This document shows positions 27,115 through 35,919 of a stretch of 64,000 bases of DNA, piece by piece. The position numbers and the translations under genes were made by a program. Each line of letters begins with the position of its first letter. Within the stretch, counting starts at the first letter, position 1. The stretch lies in IMG/VR virus record IMGVR_UViG_3300017963_000266, positions 1-64,000 of that record. The stretch is one strand, 5' to 3'. The notes beneath the pieces are model-generated. The model was not told the DNA's origin. It was given only the letters and a program-made list of their open reading frames with translations, and ran no database searches. Source of the stretch: a virus.

Positions 27115-28649
27115 TGCTTATTCATCCCCTTGAACATTCCCTTAAAAAGAGCTTCCAATAGAGCCCCAGCCGTAACAACATTAATTGACTCCATATTACC
27201 AGCTAATGTCAATTCATTCAAGGCAACAGATATAGCTCCTGGGACAACTGTCAATGATTCAACGGAACCAGCCAGAGTCAAAGTTGCTAACAGAATAAGA
27301 GTCTCAATGTCGATATTAATTGTCTCAGTACTACCAGCCAAGGTCAATTCATTTAAGGTGACTGCAACAGCCCCAGGAACAACTGTCATGGCAGGGACAG
27401 AACCAACCAAGGTTAAGGTGTTCAATAAGACTTCAACTGAAGTCAAAATGGTTACAGCAGGGGCAGAACCAGCCAGAGTCAGTTCATTTAACGAAACTAT
27501 GACAGCCCCAGGAACTATAGTTATAGTAGGAATAGAACCCGCTAAGGTCAGTTCATTTAGGGCAATAATTGCTGCCCCAGGAACTATAGTTATAGTAGAG
27601 ACACTACTAGCCAGGGTTAACTCACTTAGCAGAATCACAACAGCCCCTGGGACTATAGTTATAGCAGGGACACTACTAGCTAGGGTCAATTCGTTGAGGG
27701 TGATTGCAATGGTCCCAGGGACAACTGTCATACCTGGGACTGACCCTGCCAGGGTTAATTCGTTAAGGCTGATTGCTACTGCCCCAGCACCTATTGTTAA
27801 TGTTTCCGCTGAGCTAGTCAGAGTCAAAGTTGATAACGTGACTGTTACGTCCCCTGCCGTGACCGCCTTGCCCACCGGGAACAACCGCGCCACCGGCTCG
27901 TATAGCTCCCAGCGGGTGTCAGGGGCGTAGAGGGAATGGACCTCGGCGGCAGATAGGGCGCGGTTGTAAAATCGATGATCTGACATCTGGCCTGAAAAAT
28001 ATTCTTCACCACTGTTAAATACTTCATGCTGTGCCCATCCGAGCCGCCATGGTTTACTGGTGTCTTCTGGAGCTTCACCGCTACCCGCTTGTATTGATCC
28101 GCCGGTATCCTCTACCCCATCCCAGAATAAGCGCCATTTGTCGGTTGCGTTATACGTTACAGTCAGATGCGACCATTGATTTGCTGAAGGTGATTGCCAG
28201 TCATAGGCGTAGGTAATAGTGCCACCATTTCCCCGGTTGTGTAATACGACAATTGTGCTGGCATTCAAGTAAATTTCTATGTCATCTGAGTTTCCCTCAC
28301 CTCTGACCCAAATCGGTCTATAATTTATTACTGACTCTGGCCGTATCCAGCCGGCCAGAGTATAAGCGGATGTAAAATCCAATATCTGATTATTAGATAT
28401 TTCAACATAATCACCAGTGCCGTCTAAATCGAGCACATTACCCTGTTCAGGGTAAATGGCCCAGGTAGCATCGTCGTTCAGCGTTCCGTGATTACGATAA
28501 TCCGAAAAATCCCGCAATACTGAGCCATAGCTGCCCAGCGTCGGCCACCAGGCCACCAGCCCTCGCGCCTGCGGAGAGCCTCTGTTTAGCCTAAATTGCG
28601 TGTTGGGCGGGTGACGGAAGGGCCACCCGCCGCGGCGAATAATGCTCAT
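27111..28649 (-). CDS. LamG protein with about ten 23-residue beta repeats
   Basis: This is a 512-residue protein. Residues about 25-250 are a LamG jelly roll (LVAWWPTLGSYG, DLDGTGDYVEI, YTLAGWIRPES, WSHLTVTYN, HRFYNRALSAAEV). Residues about 265-495 consist of about ten units of 23 residues with consensus LNELTLAGSxPxxTIVPGA, probably a repetitive beta rod. The end is a short amphipathic ALFKGMFKGM. The LamG part is encoded by DNA much richer in G+C and CpG than the repeat part, so it may be a recent acquisition. It is probably a fibre-like appendage. Confidence 0.65.
   Translation of the reverse strand: MSIIRRGGWPFRHPPNTQFRLNRGSPQARGLVAWWPTLGSYGSVLRDFSDYRNHGTLNDDATWAIYPEQGNVLDLDGTGDYVEISNNQILDFTSAYTLAGWIRPESVINYRPIWVRGEGNSDDIEIYLNASTIVVLHNRGNGGTITYAYDWQSPSANQWSHLTVTYNATDKWRLFWDGVEDTGGSIQAGSGEAPEDTSKPWRLGWAQHEVFNSGEEYFSGQMSDHRFYNRALSAAEVHSLYAPDTRWELYEPVARLFPVGKAVTAGDVTVTLSTLTLTSSAETLTIGAGAVAISLNELTLAGSVPGMTVVPGTIAITLNELTLASSVPAITIVPGAVVILLSELTLASSVSTITIVPGAAIIALNELTLAGSIPTITIVPGAVIVSLNELTLAGSAPAVTILTSVEVLLNTLTLVGSVPAMTVVPGAVAVTLNELTLAGSTETINIDIETLILLATLTLAGSVESLTVVPGAISVALNELTLAGNMESINVVTAGALLEALFKGMFKGMNKQ
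27150..27850 (-). repeat. Tandem 69-bp coding repeats
   Basis: About ten diverged 69-bp units encode the LNELTLAGS repeats of the LamG protein. The DNA keeps blocks such as GCCCCAGGAACTATAGTTAT between some units. Unit number may vary by slippage or recombination. Confidence 0.7.
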
Positions 28650-29128
28650 TGAACCTCAGTAATAATTGGTGTCACGGTCAAAATCTGATCAGTTCCGGTT
28701 GCCGTTAGTGCCTGTCCTGACTGATTACTAACAACTGGCACCCCATAACGTGCTGGCAAGAAATACAACCAGCTTTGAATCTGTGGGTCTGTATCATTGG
28801 TGCAAACCAATGACCCAACATAATTCAATCGCTTCATATCATTTTCATCATTGTAGGCTGCATCTGATCCGCTGACTTCACCATCATAGTCAGTACCGTC
28901 CGCAGAACTTGCCCAGTACACGTCAACCACTTCGCCTGCTGTTGGGGCAGCATTGAAATCAAGTTCTAATTGAATTCGCACCAGACCGCTATAGGTTGCC
29001 CCAAAATCATGTTCATCCCCAGCCCGTCCATTACCATCAGCCAGACTGGTCAGAGTCAATGTTTCATCACCGCCAGCACTGGTCCATGTAACAGTGGTGC
29101 CTTGTTTGTAAAGAATTTCATTAGCCAT
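28646..29128 (-). CDS. Conserved phage virion protein
   Basis: This is a 160-residue beta-rich protein. The signature TTVTWTSAGGDETLTL, VRIQLELDF and VVDVYWASSADGTDYD is known from small structural proteins that travel with LamG-type and neighbouring neck genes in phages. No enzymatic motif is present. It overlaps both neighbours by 1 to 4 bases. Confidence 0.55.
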   Translation of the reverse strand: MANEILYKQGTTVTWTSAGGDETLTLTSLADGNGRAGDEHDFGATYSGLVRIQLELDFNAAPTAGEVVDVYWASSADGTDYDGEVSGSDAAYNDENDMKRLNYVGSLVCTNDTDPQIQSWLYFLPARYGVPVVSNQSGQALTATGTDQILTVTPIITEVQ

Positions 29129-29481
29129 TATGGAACATCCCTATTAAATCCCCAATAAGCCAAAAGGTTTGCATAATAATTTTGTACTTGACTGACTCGG
29201 CTGCTATATAGAATGTCAATTGCATCTCGATTCTGAGCCAGTGATAACCCCGGATTAGTATTAAACTTTTCTGAATGTTCTACCAATTCACCATTATCAA
29301 GTTGCGTCTGCTCCCCAGCGTCAATGAATGGAACACTACTGGTTGTGTCCCCCAGCATTTGAACCAAAGCGACTCGATAGTTTACTCCAACAGCATTGGC
29401 TTGATCCGGTATTGGAATATGCATTACTACCGTGTAAGAATTTCCGTACCTGTCACCGGATAAAATGTGATAATCACTCAT
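29128..29481 (-). CDS. Small conserved neck-region protein
   Basis: This is a 117-residue protein with a beta N-terminal part (YTVVMHIPIPDQANAVGVNYRVALV) and a helical C-terminal part (VQNYYANLLAYWGF). It is found with the preceding protein in the same module and is one base into it. A structural or assembly role is inferred from position only. Confidence 0.5.
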   Translation of the reverse strand: MSDYHILSGDRYGNSYTVVMHIPIPDQANAVGVNYRVALVQMLGDTTSSVPFIDAGEQTQLDNGELVEHSEKFNTNPGLSLAQNRDAIDILYSSRVSQVQNYYANLLAYWGFNRDVP

Positions 29482-29491
29482 TGTTTCATCC

Positions 29492-29815
29492 TTACAGTCG
29501 TGCTAATACCACCCCATCAATTACAATTGCCCCAGCTGATACAGCAAGGGGCAAACAAACCAGGACTGCTGTTGTAGGGAAAAAGTAATAAAGAATGACC
29601 AAGCCCAGGGACAACCAGACCGAATTACACCATAAGCATTTCAGGACAGCTGCAAATTCATTGCTGGCATAAGAGTCACCAGTCTGGGCCTGATATTGGA
29701 CCCCAGCCCACAACCGGAATCTAAGAAAGACCTTGTAGGGCCCATCCTCGTGGGTTACCAGACTGGATATGCGCCAGACAGCTAAGATCAGAACCAGGAA
29801 AGGCACAAGATTCAT
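29492..29815 (-). CDS. DUF1360-like membrane protein
   Basis: This is a 107-residue protein. The internal ATG 29815 is chosen because it overlaps the upstream stop as ATGA and has an AGGGGG stretch before it. The sequence has the DUF1360 pattern: VLILAVWRISSLVTHEDGPY, a FRLWAG segment, then CLWCNSVW followed by two hydrophobic helices. The family is a small membrane protein of unknown function found in phages and firmicutes. It sits at the junction of neck genes and the glycan cassette. Confidence 0.65.
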   Translation of the reverse strand: MNLVPFLVLILAVWRISSLVTHEDGPYKVFLRFRLWAGVQYQAQTGDSYASNEFAAVLKCLWCNSVWLSLGLVILYYFFPTTAVLVCLPLAVSAGAIVIDGVVLARL

Positions 29816-32800
29816 TCTGTCTGCGCCCCCTGTTCCTGGGCCCATTCAAGAATTGTTTGGGCTTTTGTCTGGCCAATGCCTTTAACTGTCACTAAGCCAG
29901 CAATGCCCAGTTGGTATATATCCTGGGTTGTCTTAACGCCCTTTTCTTCAAGCTGGGCAACAATTTCTGGGGTTACCCCAGGCAATTGGGTCAAGTCAAT
30001 TTCTGCCTGTTCTGGTGGGGCAAATCTTTCCTGGGTCTGAGCCATAATTCTTTCTTTTAGGGCTGCTATGTCCCCGCTGAGTAGGGTCTGGCTCTTCGGT
30101 TCTGGCCTGGGTGGGGGCTTAACTACAGTTTCAACAGCCCGATTTTCCCTAACTAGCTTATATCGGCTGTCAACCTGTGTGCCTTGCCTGGTTTCCATAA
30201 AAACATCATCTTTATGCATATAGAAAATGTCACCACATTTCCTTGACCCATAAAATCTCTTCTGGTTCGTTCTGGGGTCAACAGTCTTGCCGTATACAGG
30301 ATGACTGGCAGAATTGATCCTGCCCATGGGGTCCCTAAGATACTCAATCAGTACAAAGTCATCAACCTGCTGTGTTGTTGCTGTTTGAGCATTCACTTGT
30401 TCAACATTTTGGGGAACTGATACGCGCCTATTACCCCCACAACCACTGCAACCCATATTTTCACCATCACCTTTCTGTATGATATATTTTATCAAATTCT
30501 CATGTTGTTGTAAACCAATGTTTACTCTGTTCCCAGTGTAAGAACGGACAGTCACCAGGGGCTGTGCTATTCTGGTATAACAATGACCAGCCTTGACCAT
30601 GCGCCAGGCATAGTCACCATCTTCCCAACTGGACATCTTTTCATCATAACCCCCTATAGCCTGGTGCCAGGCTGTTGGCACCAGACAGGTCACCAAACAC
30701 CACAAATAGGGCACCTTGCCCAGTTCTGGTTGTTTAATGGCCCTTTCGCAATCAAAGTCATATGCTGCAAATTCTGCTATAGCAACCTTTTTCTTTGGGT
30801 CATAATTCCTGATCTTTCTTACCTTTTTTTCTTTTTCAACCGTTGTCCTTTCTACACCAGTTATAATCTTGGTGTAATCAGTGTAGATTATGCCCTGGGT
30901 ATCATTCCATGCCCTAAGCATTTCTGACATACAATCTGGTTCCAAGTAGTCATCAGCATCAAGAAACAGCAGGAAAGGTGCCCTGGCACCAGCAGCCCCA
31001 ATATTTCTGGCCTTGCCAGGGCCCTGGTTGCCTCTTTCTGTCTGGTGCCACTTAACGTAGGAATATGCTTTGCAGTATCTTTCTTTTAACTTTTTCTTTG
31101 GGGTGTCATCAATTACAATAGCTTCCCATTTTCTATAGGTCTGGGCTTCCAGGCTGTCAAGGGCATCAACCAAGTACTTTTCATGACCTGGGCCCACTGG
31201 GATAATTACTGAAATTACTGGTTCATCATATTGCCTAACTGGGTGACTTAGGTTATTGGCTGGGGGAACTACTGACATAAATGGATGCTGCTGATCTTTT
31301 GTGAATGGATGCCATTGAGTCCAGTCAATCCGCTTTTTGTCTTTTCTACCAGACCAACCTGACAGCCAGGAATAATTGAATAATGGTTCTGGGGTAATTT
31401 CTTCTGCCCTAAAGCCATAAGCCATCTGCCTAAGCCAGAATTCACCATCTTCATACCCTGCCCCATCAGGGGCATATCTTTGCCGATACCCCCCTAACCT
31501 TTCCCAGGCCTTGTAGCGAAAGACACAGCATGTAGGGACCTGGTTCCGTCGATTCATCTGTTTGCTGGCATCAGCTTGACCGGGCCATCTGCCCACCTTT
31601 TGGGTCCCATCTGGTTCATGAGTCATCATACCAGTATAGGCAATCCCCAGGCCTGGGTTATTCCTAAGGGCTGTTACACAGATTCTTAAGTAGTCCTTTT
31701 CCAGCCAGTCATCAGCATCAAGACAGCAGATCAAGTCATTGCCTGCCCTGGCTATACCATTATTTCTGGCATTGGCGACTCCCTGATTTTTCTGTCTCAT
31801 TACAATGACCTGGGGATTGATGCCGGTATAACCAGTCAAGTCCCTTTCTAGCTGATCAAGATATTTCTTAGTATCAGGATTTGTTGAACCATCATCAACA
31901 ATAACCAACCTGTCTGGGGGCAAAGTCTGGTCAATTACAGAATAGATTGCCCTTTGAATATCTTTGGGGTCTTTGTTGTAGACAGGAATGATAACCCCTA
32001 CTGTATGGGTTTCTGATCTATTGGCTTTTCCAAAGACCTTGGCTAATTTTTCAACAGCTGAGTCCCATGTCCACAGGGCTGCTAATTCTCTGCCGGCAGC
32101 CCCCCACTCCTGTTGATTCTTCAAGCAAAGGTGCAACCCTCCTACCAGGTCATCAAAATCCCCTGGTCTGGCCAGATAACCATTGACCCCATGCTGAATC
32201 AGGTCAAGGTTGCCACCCTGAGCCCAACCCAGAACTGGTACTTGACTGGCCATGGCTTCAAGGACCCCTACTCCAAAAGTTTCTTTAGTGGTAGACAGGT
32301 ATACCCCAGCCCCCTGAACCAGGGGTTTCATTTCCCCAAAGGGCAGCCTGCCTGTTACCTTGACATTAGGTGGGGGATTATTGGCAAACGTAGAAAGAAA
32401 AAGATGCCTGGGGAATCTTTCTGCCAGGTCAACAACTATACTGGAATCACAGACATCCTTTTTATCCCTGTTCTTGTTCCATAGGATATACTTACCCTGA
32501 GGCGATTGGGGAGTCCAGTCATCAATGTCTATCCCATGGGGGACAATATGGGGACTGACTCTGACATCCCTTTGAATTGATTCTGCAACCCAGGCTGATG
32601 GGACTGTAATCTCTTTAGCTGTCCTGATGCTTTCAACAATCCTGGCATTGGTGCGGAACTCATTCCTGCTGGCTGGGTAATCAGCTGTCCAGTATAGGCC
32701 ATGTAGAATGGCCACATCAGCCCGAACAGGACTTGCCCCAGCATGAACAGCCGTGATGTCATATCCCTGGTCTTGCCCTACAAATTCAATACCATACTTT

Positions 32801-32895
32801 TTGGCATATTTGTGATAATGTAACAAGACCTGGTTGACCCCACTATTAAGGCTGTTCTTTTGAGATTCCAAGGTAGGTAGCATCAAGACGCGCAT
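29812..32895 (-). CDS. Three-domain glycosyltransferase (GT4-GT2-GT2) with Cys-rich and HhH tail
   Basis: This is a 1027-residue protein. Residues 1-290 are GT-B (IVPHGIDIDDW, TKETFGVGVLEAM). Residues 298-510 are GT2 with VIIPVYNKD, IVDDGST and the metal site LDADD. Residues 558-790 are a second GT2 with VIIPVGPG, VIDDT and LDADD. At M814 a distinct module starts (MGCSGCGG), followed by HhH-like motifs (LPGVTPEIVAQL, VKGIGQTKAQTI) at the end. An in-frame ATG at 30456 with AAAGGTG upstream could also start this tail as a separate protein. The three catalytic domains could build a short glycan in one chain. Confidence 0.8.
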   Translation of the reverse strand: MRVLMLPTLESQKNSLNSGVNQVLLHYHKYAKKYGIEFVGQDQGYDITAVHAGASPVRADVAILHGLYWTADYPASRNEFRTNARIVESIRTAKEITVPSAWVAESIQRDVRVSPHIVPHGIDIDDWTPQSPQGKYILWNKNRDKKDVCDSSIVVDLAERFPRHLFLSTFANNPPPNVKVTGRLPFGEMKPLVQGAGVYLSTTKETFGVGVLEAMASQVPVLGWAQGGNLDLIQHGVNGYLARPGDFDDLVGGLHLCLKNQQEWGAAGRELAALWTWDSAVEKLAKVFGKANRSETHTVGVIIPVYNKDPKDIQRAIYSVIDQTLPPDRLVIVDDGSTNPDTKKYLDQLERDLTGYTGINPQVIVMRQKNQGVANARNNGIARAGNDLICCLDADDWLEKDYLRICVTALRNNPGLGIAYTGMMTHEPDGTQKVGRWPGQADASKQMNRRNQVPTCCVFRYKAWERLGGYRQRYAPDGAGYEDGEFWLRQMAYGFRAEEITPEPLFNYSWLSGWSGRKDKKRIDWTQWHPFTKDQQHPFMSVVPPANNLSHPVRQYDEPVISVIIPVGPGHEKYLVDALDSLEAQTYRKWEAIVIDDTPKKKLKERYCKAYSYVKWHQTERGNQGPGKARNIGAAGARAPFLLFLDADDYLEPDCMSEMLRAWNDTQGIIYTDYTKIITGVERTTVEKEKKVRKIRNYDPKKKVAIAEFAAYDFDCERAIKQPELGKVPYLWCLVTCLVPTAWHQAIGGYDEKMSSWEDGDYAWRMVKAGHCYTRIAQPLVTVRSYTGNRVNIGLQQHENLIKYIIQKGDGENMGCSGCGGNRRVSVPQNVEQVNAQTATTQQVDDFVLIEYLRDPMGRINSASHPVYGKTVDPRTNQKRFYGSRKCGDIFYMHKDDVFMETRQGTQVDSRYKLVRENRAVETVVKPPPRPEPKSQTLLSGDIAALKERIMAQTQERFAPPEQAEIDLTQLPGVTPEIVAQLEEKGVKTTQDIYQLGIAGLVTVKGIGQTKAQTILEWAQEQGAQTE

Positions 32896-32900
32896 GGGTA

Positions 32901-33365
32901 TTATTCCTCTGTTATAAATTTTCCATCTTTGTCATACCAGCTGGTTGCATGGTCTGTCCCAGCATATTCTACCAGCTTTGAGTCCATCTTTTTTGCAACC
33001 AAAAGACAGCTATCAATTTCATCTGCTGACTCTGGGTGGGTCTTTCTAAGGTCCCTTAACATCTGACAAATGGTTCTATTAGGGCTGTGGGCTGTGAGAA
33101 CAGATTCTAGCTTGCCACTGGCAATGGCCCTGTCTAATTCTGTGTCCAACTGAGCAAACCCGCACTTCTGACATATCTTGCCTGAGGCAATAGACACAAG
33201 AACATGTTCTGAGCCATAACCTTTTACAAATTCACCACCAGGATTGACCACAACCTTCTTGGTATATGGTTGCCATATATGCTGGCAACCCTGGGTTTCC
33301 TGCTTTGCTTCAAGCTGGCTTAGTAATTCAAAGGTATGACCTGCAATCTTAATCTTTTTCATCAT
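32901..33365 (-). CDS. Unknown protein with possible zinc site
   Basis: This 154-residue protein has a Cys-His pair (GCQH, residues 27-30) and a later ICQKCG, which could hold one zinc. The rest is mixed helix/strand. It is the first gene after the terminator of the amino-sugar operon and directly precedes the large glycosyltransferase gene. Function is unknown. Confidence 0.5.
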   Translation of the reverse strand: MMKKIKIAGHTFELLSQLEAKQETQGCQHIWQPYTKKVVVNPGGEFVKGYGSEHVLVSIASGKICQKCGFAQLDTELDRAIASGKLESVLTAHSPNRTICQMLRDLRKTHPESADEIDSCLLVAKKMDSKLVEYAGTDHATSWYDKDGKFITEE

Positions 33366-33411
33366 TTATACCCTATTTCTATATGTTCCTTATTTTTCCT
33401 TGCAACTAAAA

Positions 33412-33437
33412 AGGCCCTTGGCATCAGCCAAGGGCCT
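33412..33437 (-). terminator. Intrinsic terminator of the amino-sugar operon
   Basis: AGGCCCTTGGC (33412-33422) and GCCAAGGGCCT (33427-33437) form an 11-bp stem with a tetraloop. On the minus strand it is followed by TTTTTAG. It overlaps the stop codon of the aminotransferase gene. Confidence 0.8.
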
Positions 33438-34404
33438 GTTCAATCAGATCACAGACTTTGTGTATATCCACCTGTCTAAGGTGGGGGGCAATGGGTAGAC
33501 TAAGAATTGTCTTTGACAGCCAATCTACTTCAGGCAAGTGGTACTGGTACCCCAAAGCCCTATGTGGTGGGATAGGATAGTGAACCATAGTTTCAATACC
33601 TTGACCCACTAACCAGCGTTTTAACGAGTCCCTGGTATATTCACTTTTTAGGATAATAGTATACTGGTGCCAGACTGAGTCTGGGCCCCCTGTTGGCAAT
33701 TCTATCCCTGCAACGTTTTGTAATCGGTCTGTGTATAGCTGGGCAAACTCTTTTCTTTGCTGGTTCCAGCTGTTCAAATAGGGCAACTTGACTCGCAGAA
33801 AGGCTGCCTGTAAAGGGTCCATCCTGCTGTTAATTGCCCCGTTGGTGCCATGGTTCCTTAGTGCTACCAGATGGGCAGCCAATTCGGTATCATCTGTGGT
33901 AATTGCCCCAGCGTCACCATATGCCCCCAGATTCTTTGTTGGGTAGAATGACCAAGCACATGTACCCTTAACCTTCAGGCCATGGCATTGCGCGCAATCT
34001 TGCAGGATATAATCTTTTTCCTGGTCAAGGTTCCGCATGACTGGTGCCCTGTGCCCATATAAATGAACCACTATTTCTGGTATGTTATCAAGGGCAGACA
34101 ATTCTGTTGGTATAGGCATTGCCCCTACTGCCTCAACTGCTGACCAGGTTGACGACGCTGTCCAGCCTGGCACCTTAATTGCTGAATGGGATATGCCCCA
34201 GGCCCTTAGAACCAGCTGCAAAGCATCAAGACCAGACCCGCAACTGATGCAATATTTTGCCTCGTTGTAGTCAGCCCATTCTTTTTCAAAGGCAACAACT
34301 TCATTGCCCCGCACATAGGTGCCAGATGACATAACCCTATCATAAGCAGAATCAAGCCTTTTTCTTAGTTGTGGTTGTGGTGTTAGGTCATTAAATTTAA
34401 GCAT
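33424..34404 (-). CDS. DegT/DnrJ/EryC1/StrS-family sugar aminotransferase (WbpE-like)
   Basis: This is a 326-residue protein. ATG 34404 is used because the alignable fold begins MLKFNDLTPQ and it overlaps the upstream stop. The PLP lysine is K157 in SFYPTKNLG, and the cofactor aspartate is D136 in QDCAQCHG. YCISCGSGLDAL and LRNHGTNG are family motifs. These enzymes aminate keto-sugar nucleotides. With the oxidoreductase and acetyltransferase genes upstream it matches the WbpB-WbpD-WbpE set that makes a 3-acetamido uronic acid sugar. Confidence 0.85.
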   Translation of the reverse strand: MLKFNDLTPQPQLRKRLDSAYDRVMSSGTYVRGNEVVAFEKEWADYNEAKYCISCGSGLDALQLVLRAWGISHSAIKVPGWTASSTWSAVEAVGAMPIPTELSALDNIPEIVVHLYGHRAPVMRNLDQEKDYILQDCAQCHGLKVKGTCAWSFYPTKNLGAYGDAGAITTDDTELAAHLVALRNHGTNGAINSRMDPLQAAFLRVKLPYLNSWNQQRKEFAQLYTDRLQNVAGIELPTGGPDSVWHQYTIILKSEYTRDSLKRWLVGQGIETMVHYPIPPHRALGYQYHLPEVDWLSKTILSLPIAPHLRQVDIHKVCDLIEQALG

Positions 34405-34885
34405 TGAAAAAGTCCAGTACATCAAAATAAGATGTTTTAATTGTTCTGGCAGGGTTGCCGGCAACCGCTGTTCTACTGGGCACATCTTTCAAGACTACAG
34501 CCCCCATTCCAACTATTGACCCTGCTCCAATAACCAGCCCTGGTCCTATCCTTGCCCCCATTCCGATTACTGCCCCTTTTTGTATTCTGGTACCGCCCCG
34601 AAAGGCCCCACCAGTCTGAGGATATAGATCATTTGCAATATATACCCCAGGACCTAACCAGACATTTTCTGAAAGGATGGTGCCAGCCGGAATGAAACAA
34701 CCCCCATGGATTCTGACCCCATCCTTAATAATGACCTTGTCCTCTATCATGCAATTCTGCCCAATGTGGACATTATTGCCAATAACGGTATTCTCTCGAA
34801 CCGTGGTTCTATGCCAGATGACAACATTTTCCCCGTATTGCACAGATGAATGTATTAGGGTCCATTCCCCAGCTGTTAGAGTCAT
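34397..34885 (-). CDS. Left-handed beta-helix acetyltransferase (WbpD-like)
   Basis: This is a 162-residue protein. Hexapeptide repeats (VVIWHRTTVREN, VHIGQNCMIED, VWLGPGVYIAND, VIGMGARIGPG, VIGAGSIVGMGAVV) run through most of it. The end GNPARTIK is typical of nucleotide-sugar N-acetyltransferases. It overlaps genes on both sides and is likely to acetylate the amino sugar made by the next enzyme. Confidence 0.85.
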   Translation of the reverse strand: MTLTAGEWTLIHSSVQYGENVVIWHRTTVRENTVIGNNVHIGQNCMIEDKVIIKDGVRIHGGCFIPAGTILSENVWLGPGVYIANDLYPQTGGAFRGGTRIQKGAVIGMGARIGPGLVIGAGSIVGMGAVVLKDVPSRTAVAGNPARTIKTSYFDVLDFFNA

Positions 34886-35919
34886 CCTTTACCCAGTCTT
34901 GAGTGTTTGTAATGTGATTGCCCCAGAATAACCCTGCTTTCCATTTTGCTGGAATGGTATATTGCATGGCATATTTCAAGGGCTTTAGCAGCTTGCCAGA
35001 TAGGGACTGGTGGGGGCTGTGCCAGATCAATGTCATCATACATGGCCTGGTGCCCATATCCATAAACGTCTGGGGGGTTTTCTTTCTTATCCCCCCAGTT
35101 CTGATCCGGTTCCCAAAAGTCAATTTGGTTACAGGCAAAGCCCCCTATTTTGACTGTCCCATTTTCACCTATTAGGGTAATTGCCCCTTCAAGGTCCCTG
35201 GTCGCCAGGGTTGTTGCCTGCAATGTCCCTATGCAACCAGAATCAAATCCTAAGGTTGCAACGATTCCTGTTTCAACTTCAGTATAATTAGAATAGGTAG
35301 CAGTTGCTGACACTGTCCTGATGTCCCCCAACAACCACCACAATAGGTCAATGTGATGAATGGCCTGGTTTGCCAGGACCCCACCAGCATCAAGCCACTG
35401 GCCATGCCAATCAGCATAGTATGCTGGGGTCCTTGACCATAAAACACTACAATGGACCAACCTGATCTTGCCTAACTTGTATATGTTGTCCCTGATTGTC
35501 TGGACTGCCACGTTATAACGGTTTTGTTTAACTTCACAAATCCAAGAGCCATATACTTTGGCATTATGTTCCAAGATGCCTATTTCACGTAGGCTTAGCA
35601 CCAGGGGCTTTTCAACCAGCATAGGGATTCCCAATGGCATCAAATTATTAATGCTATAGAAATGGTTGCCGGTTGCTATTCCCAGGGTGATAAGATCACC
35701 CTTGCATTTCTGAGCAAAGTCACTAATCTTGGGCCTGTCTTGTCTTTTGGTTGTATCAGCAACCAGATGGGGCACATCAAATCTTGATCCATAGTCACGA
35801 GCCCTGGGCCCATAGTAATCAACAACCCCCACCAGTTTGGCCTTTTCGCTTTGGCCAGATAAAATCTGGCAGTGTCTTTTTCCTATCCTGCCACAACCAA
35901 CTAAAAGAACATTAATCAT
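34882..35919 (-). CDS. Gfo/Idh/MocA-family sugar dehydrogenase (WbpB-like)
   Basis: This is a 345-residue protein. The Rossmann motif GCGRIGKRH starts at residue 8, and the family EKP signature is present as LVEKPLVL. GGVLANQAIHHIDLLWWLLG contains the catalytic-region His residues. WbpB-type members oxidise the sugar at C3 and start the three-step pathway completed by the next two genes. The sugar itself cannot be told from sequence. Confidence 0.85.
   Translation of the reverse strand: MINVLLVGCGRIGKRHCQILSGQSEKAKLVGVVDYYGPRARDYGSRFDVPHLVADTTKRQDRPKISDFAQKCKGDLITLGIATGNHFYSINNLMPLGIPMLVEKPLVLSLREIGILEHNAKVYGSWICEVKQNRYNVAVQTIRDNIYKLGKIRLVHCSVLWSRTPAYYADWHGQWLDAGGVLANQAIHHIDLLWWLLGDIRTVSATATYSNYTEVETGIVATLGFDSGCIGTLQATTLATRDLEGAITLIGENGTVKIGGFACNQIDFWEPDQNWGDKKENPPDVYGYGHQAMYDDIDLAQPPPVPIWQAAKALEICHAIYHSSKMESRVILGQSHYKHSRLGKG

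Noticed and set aside
27130-27930. Rightward 266-codon repetitive frame
   Set aside because: It is the antisense shadow of the 69-bp repeats in the LamG protein.
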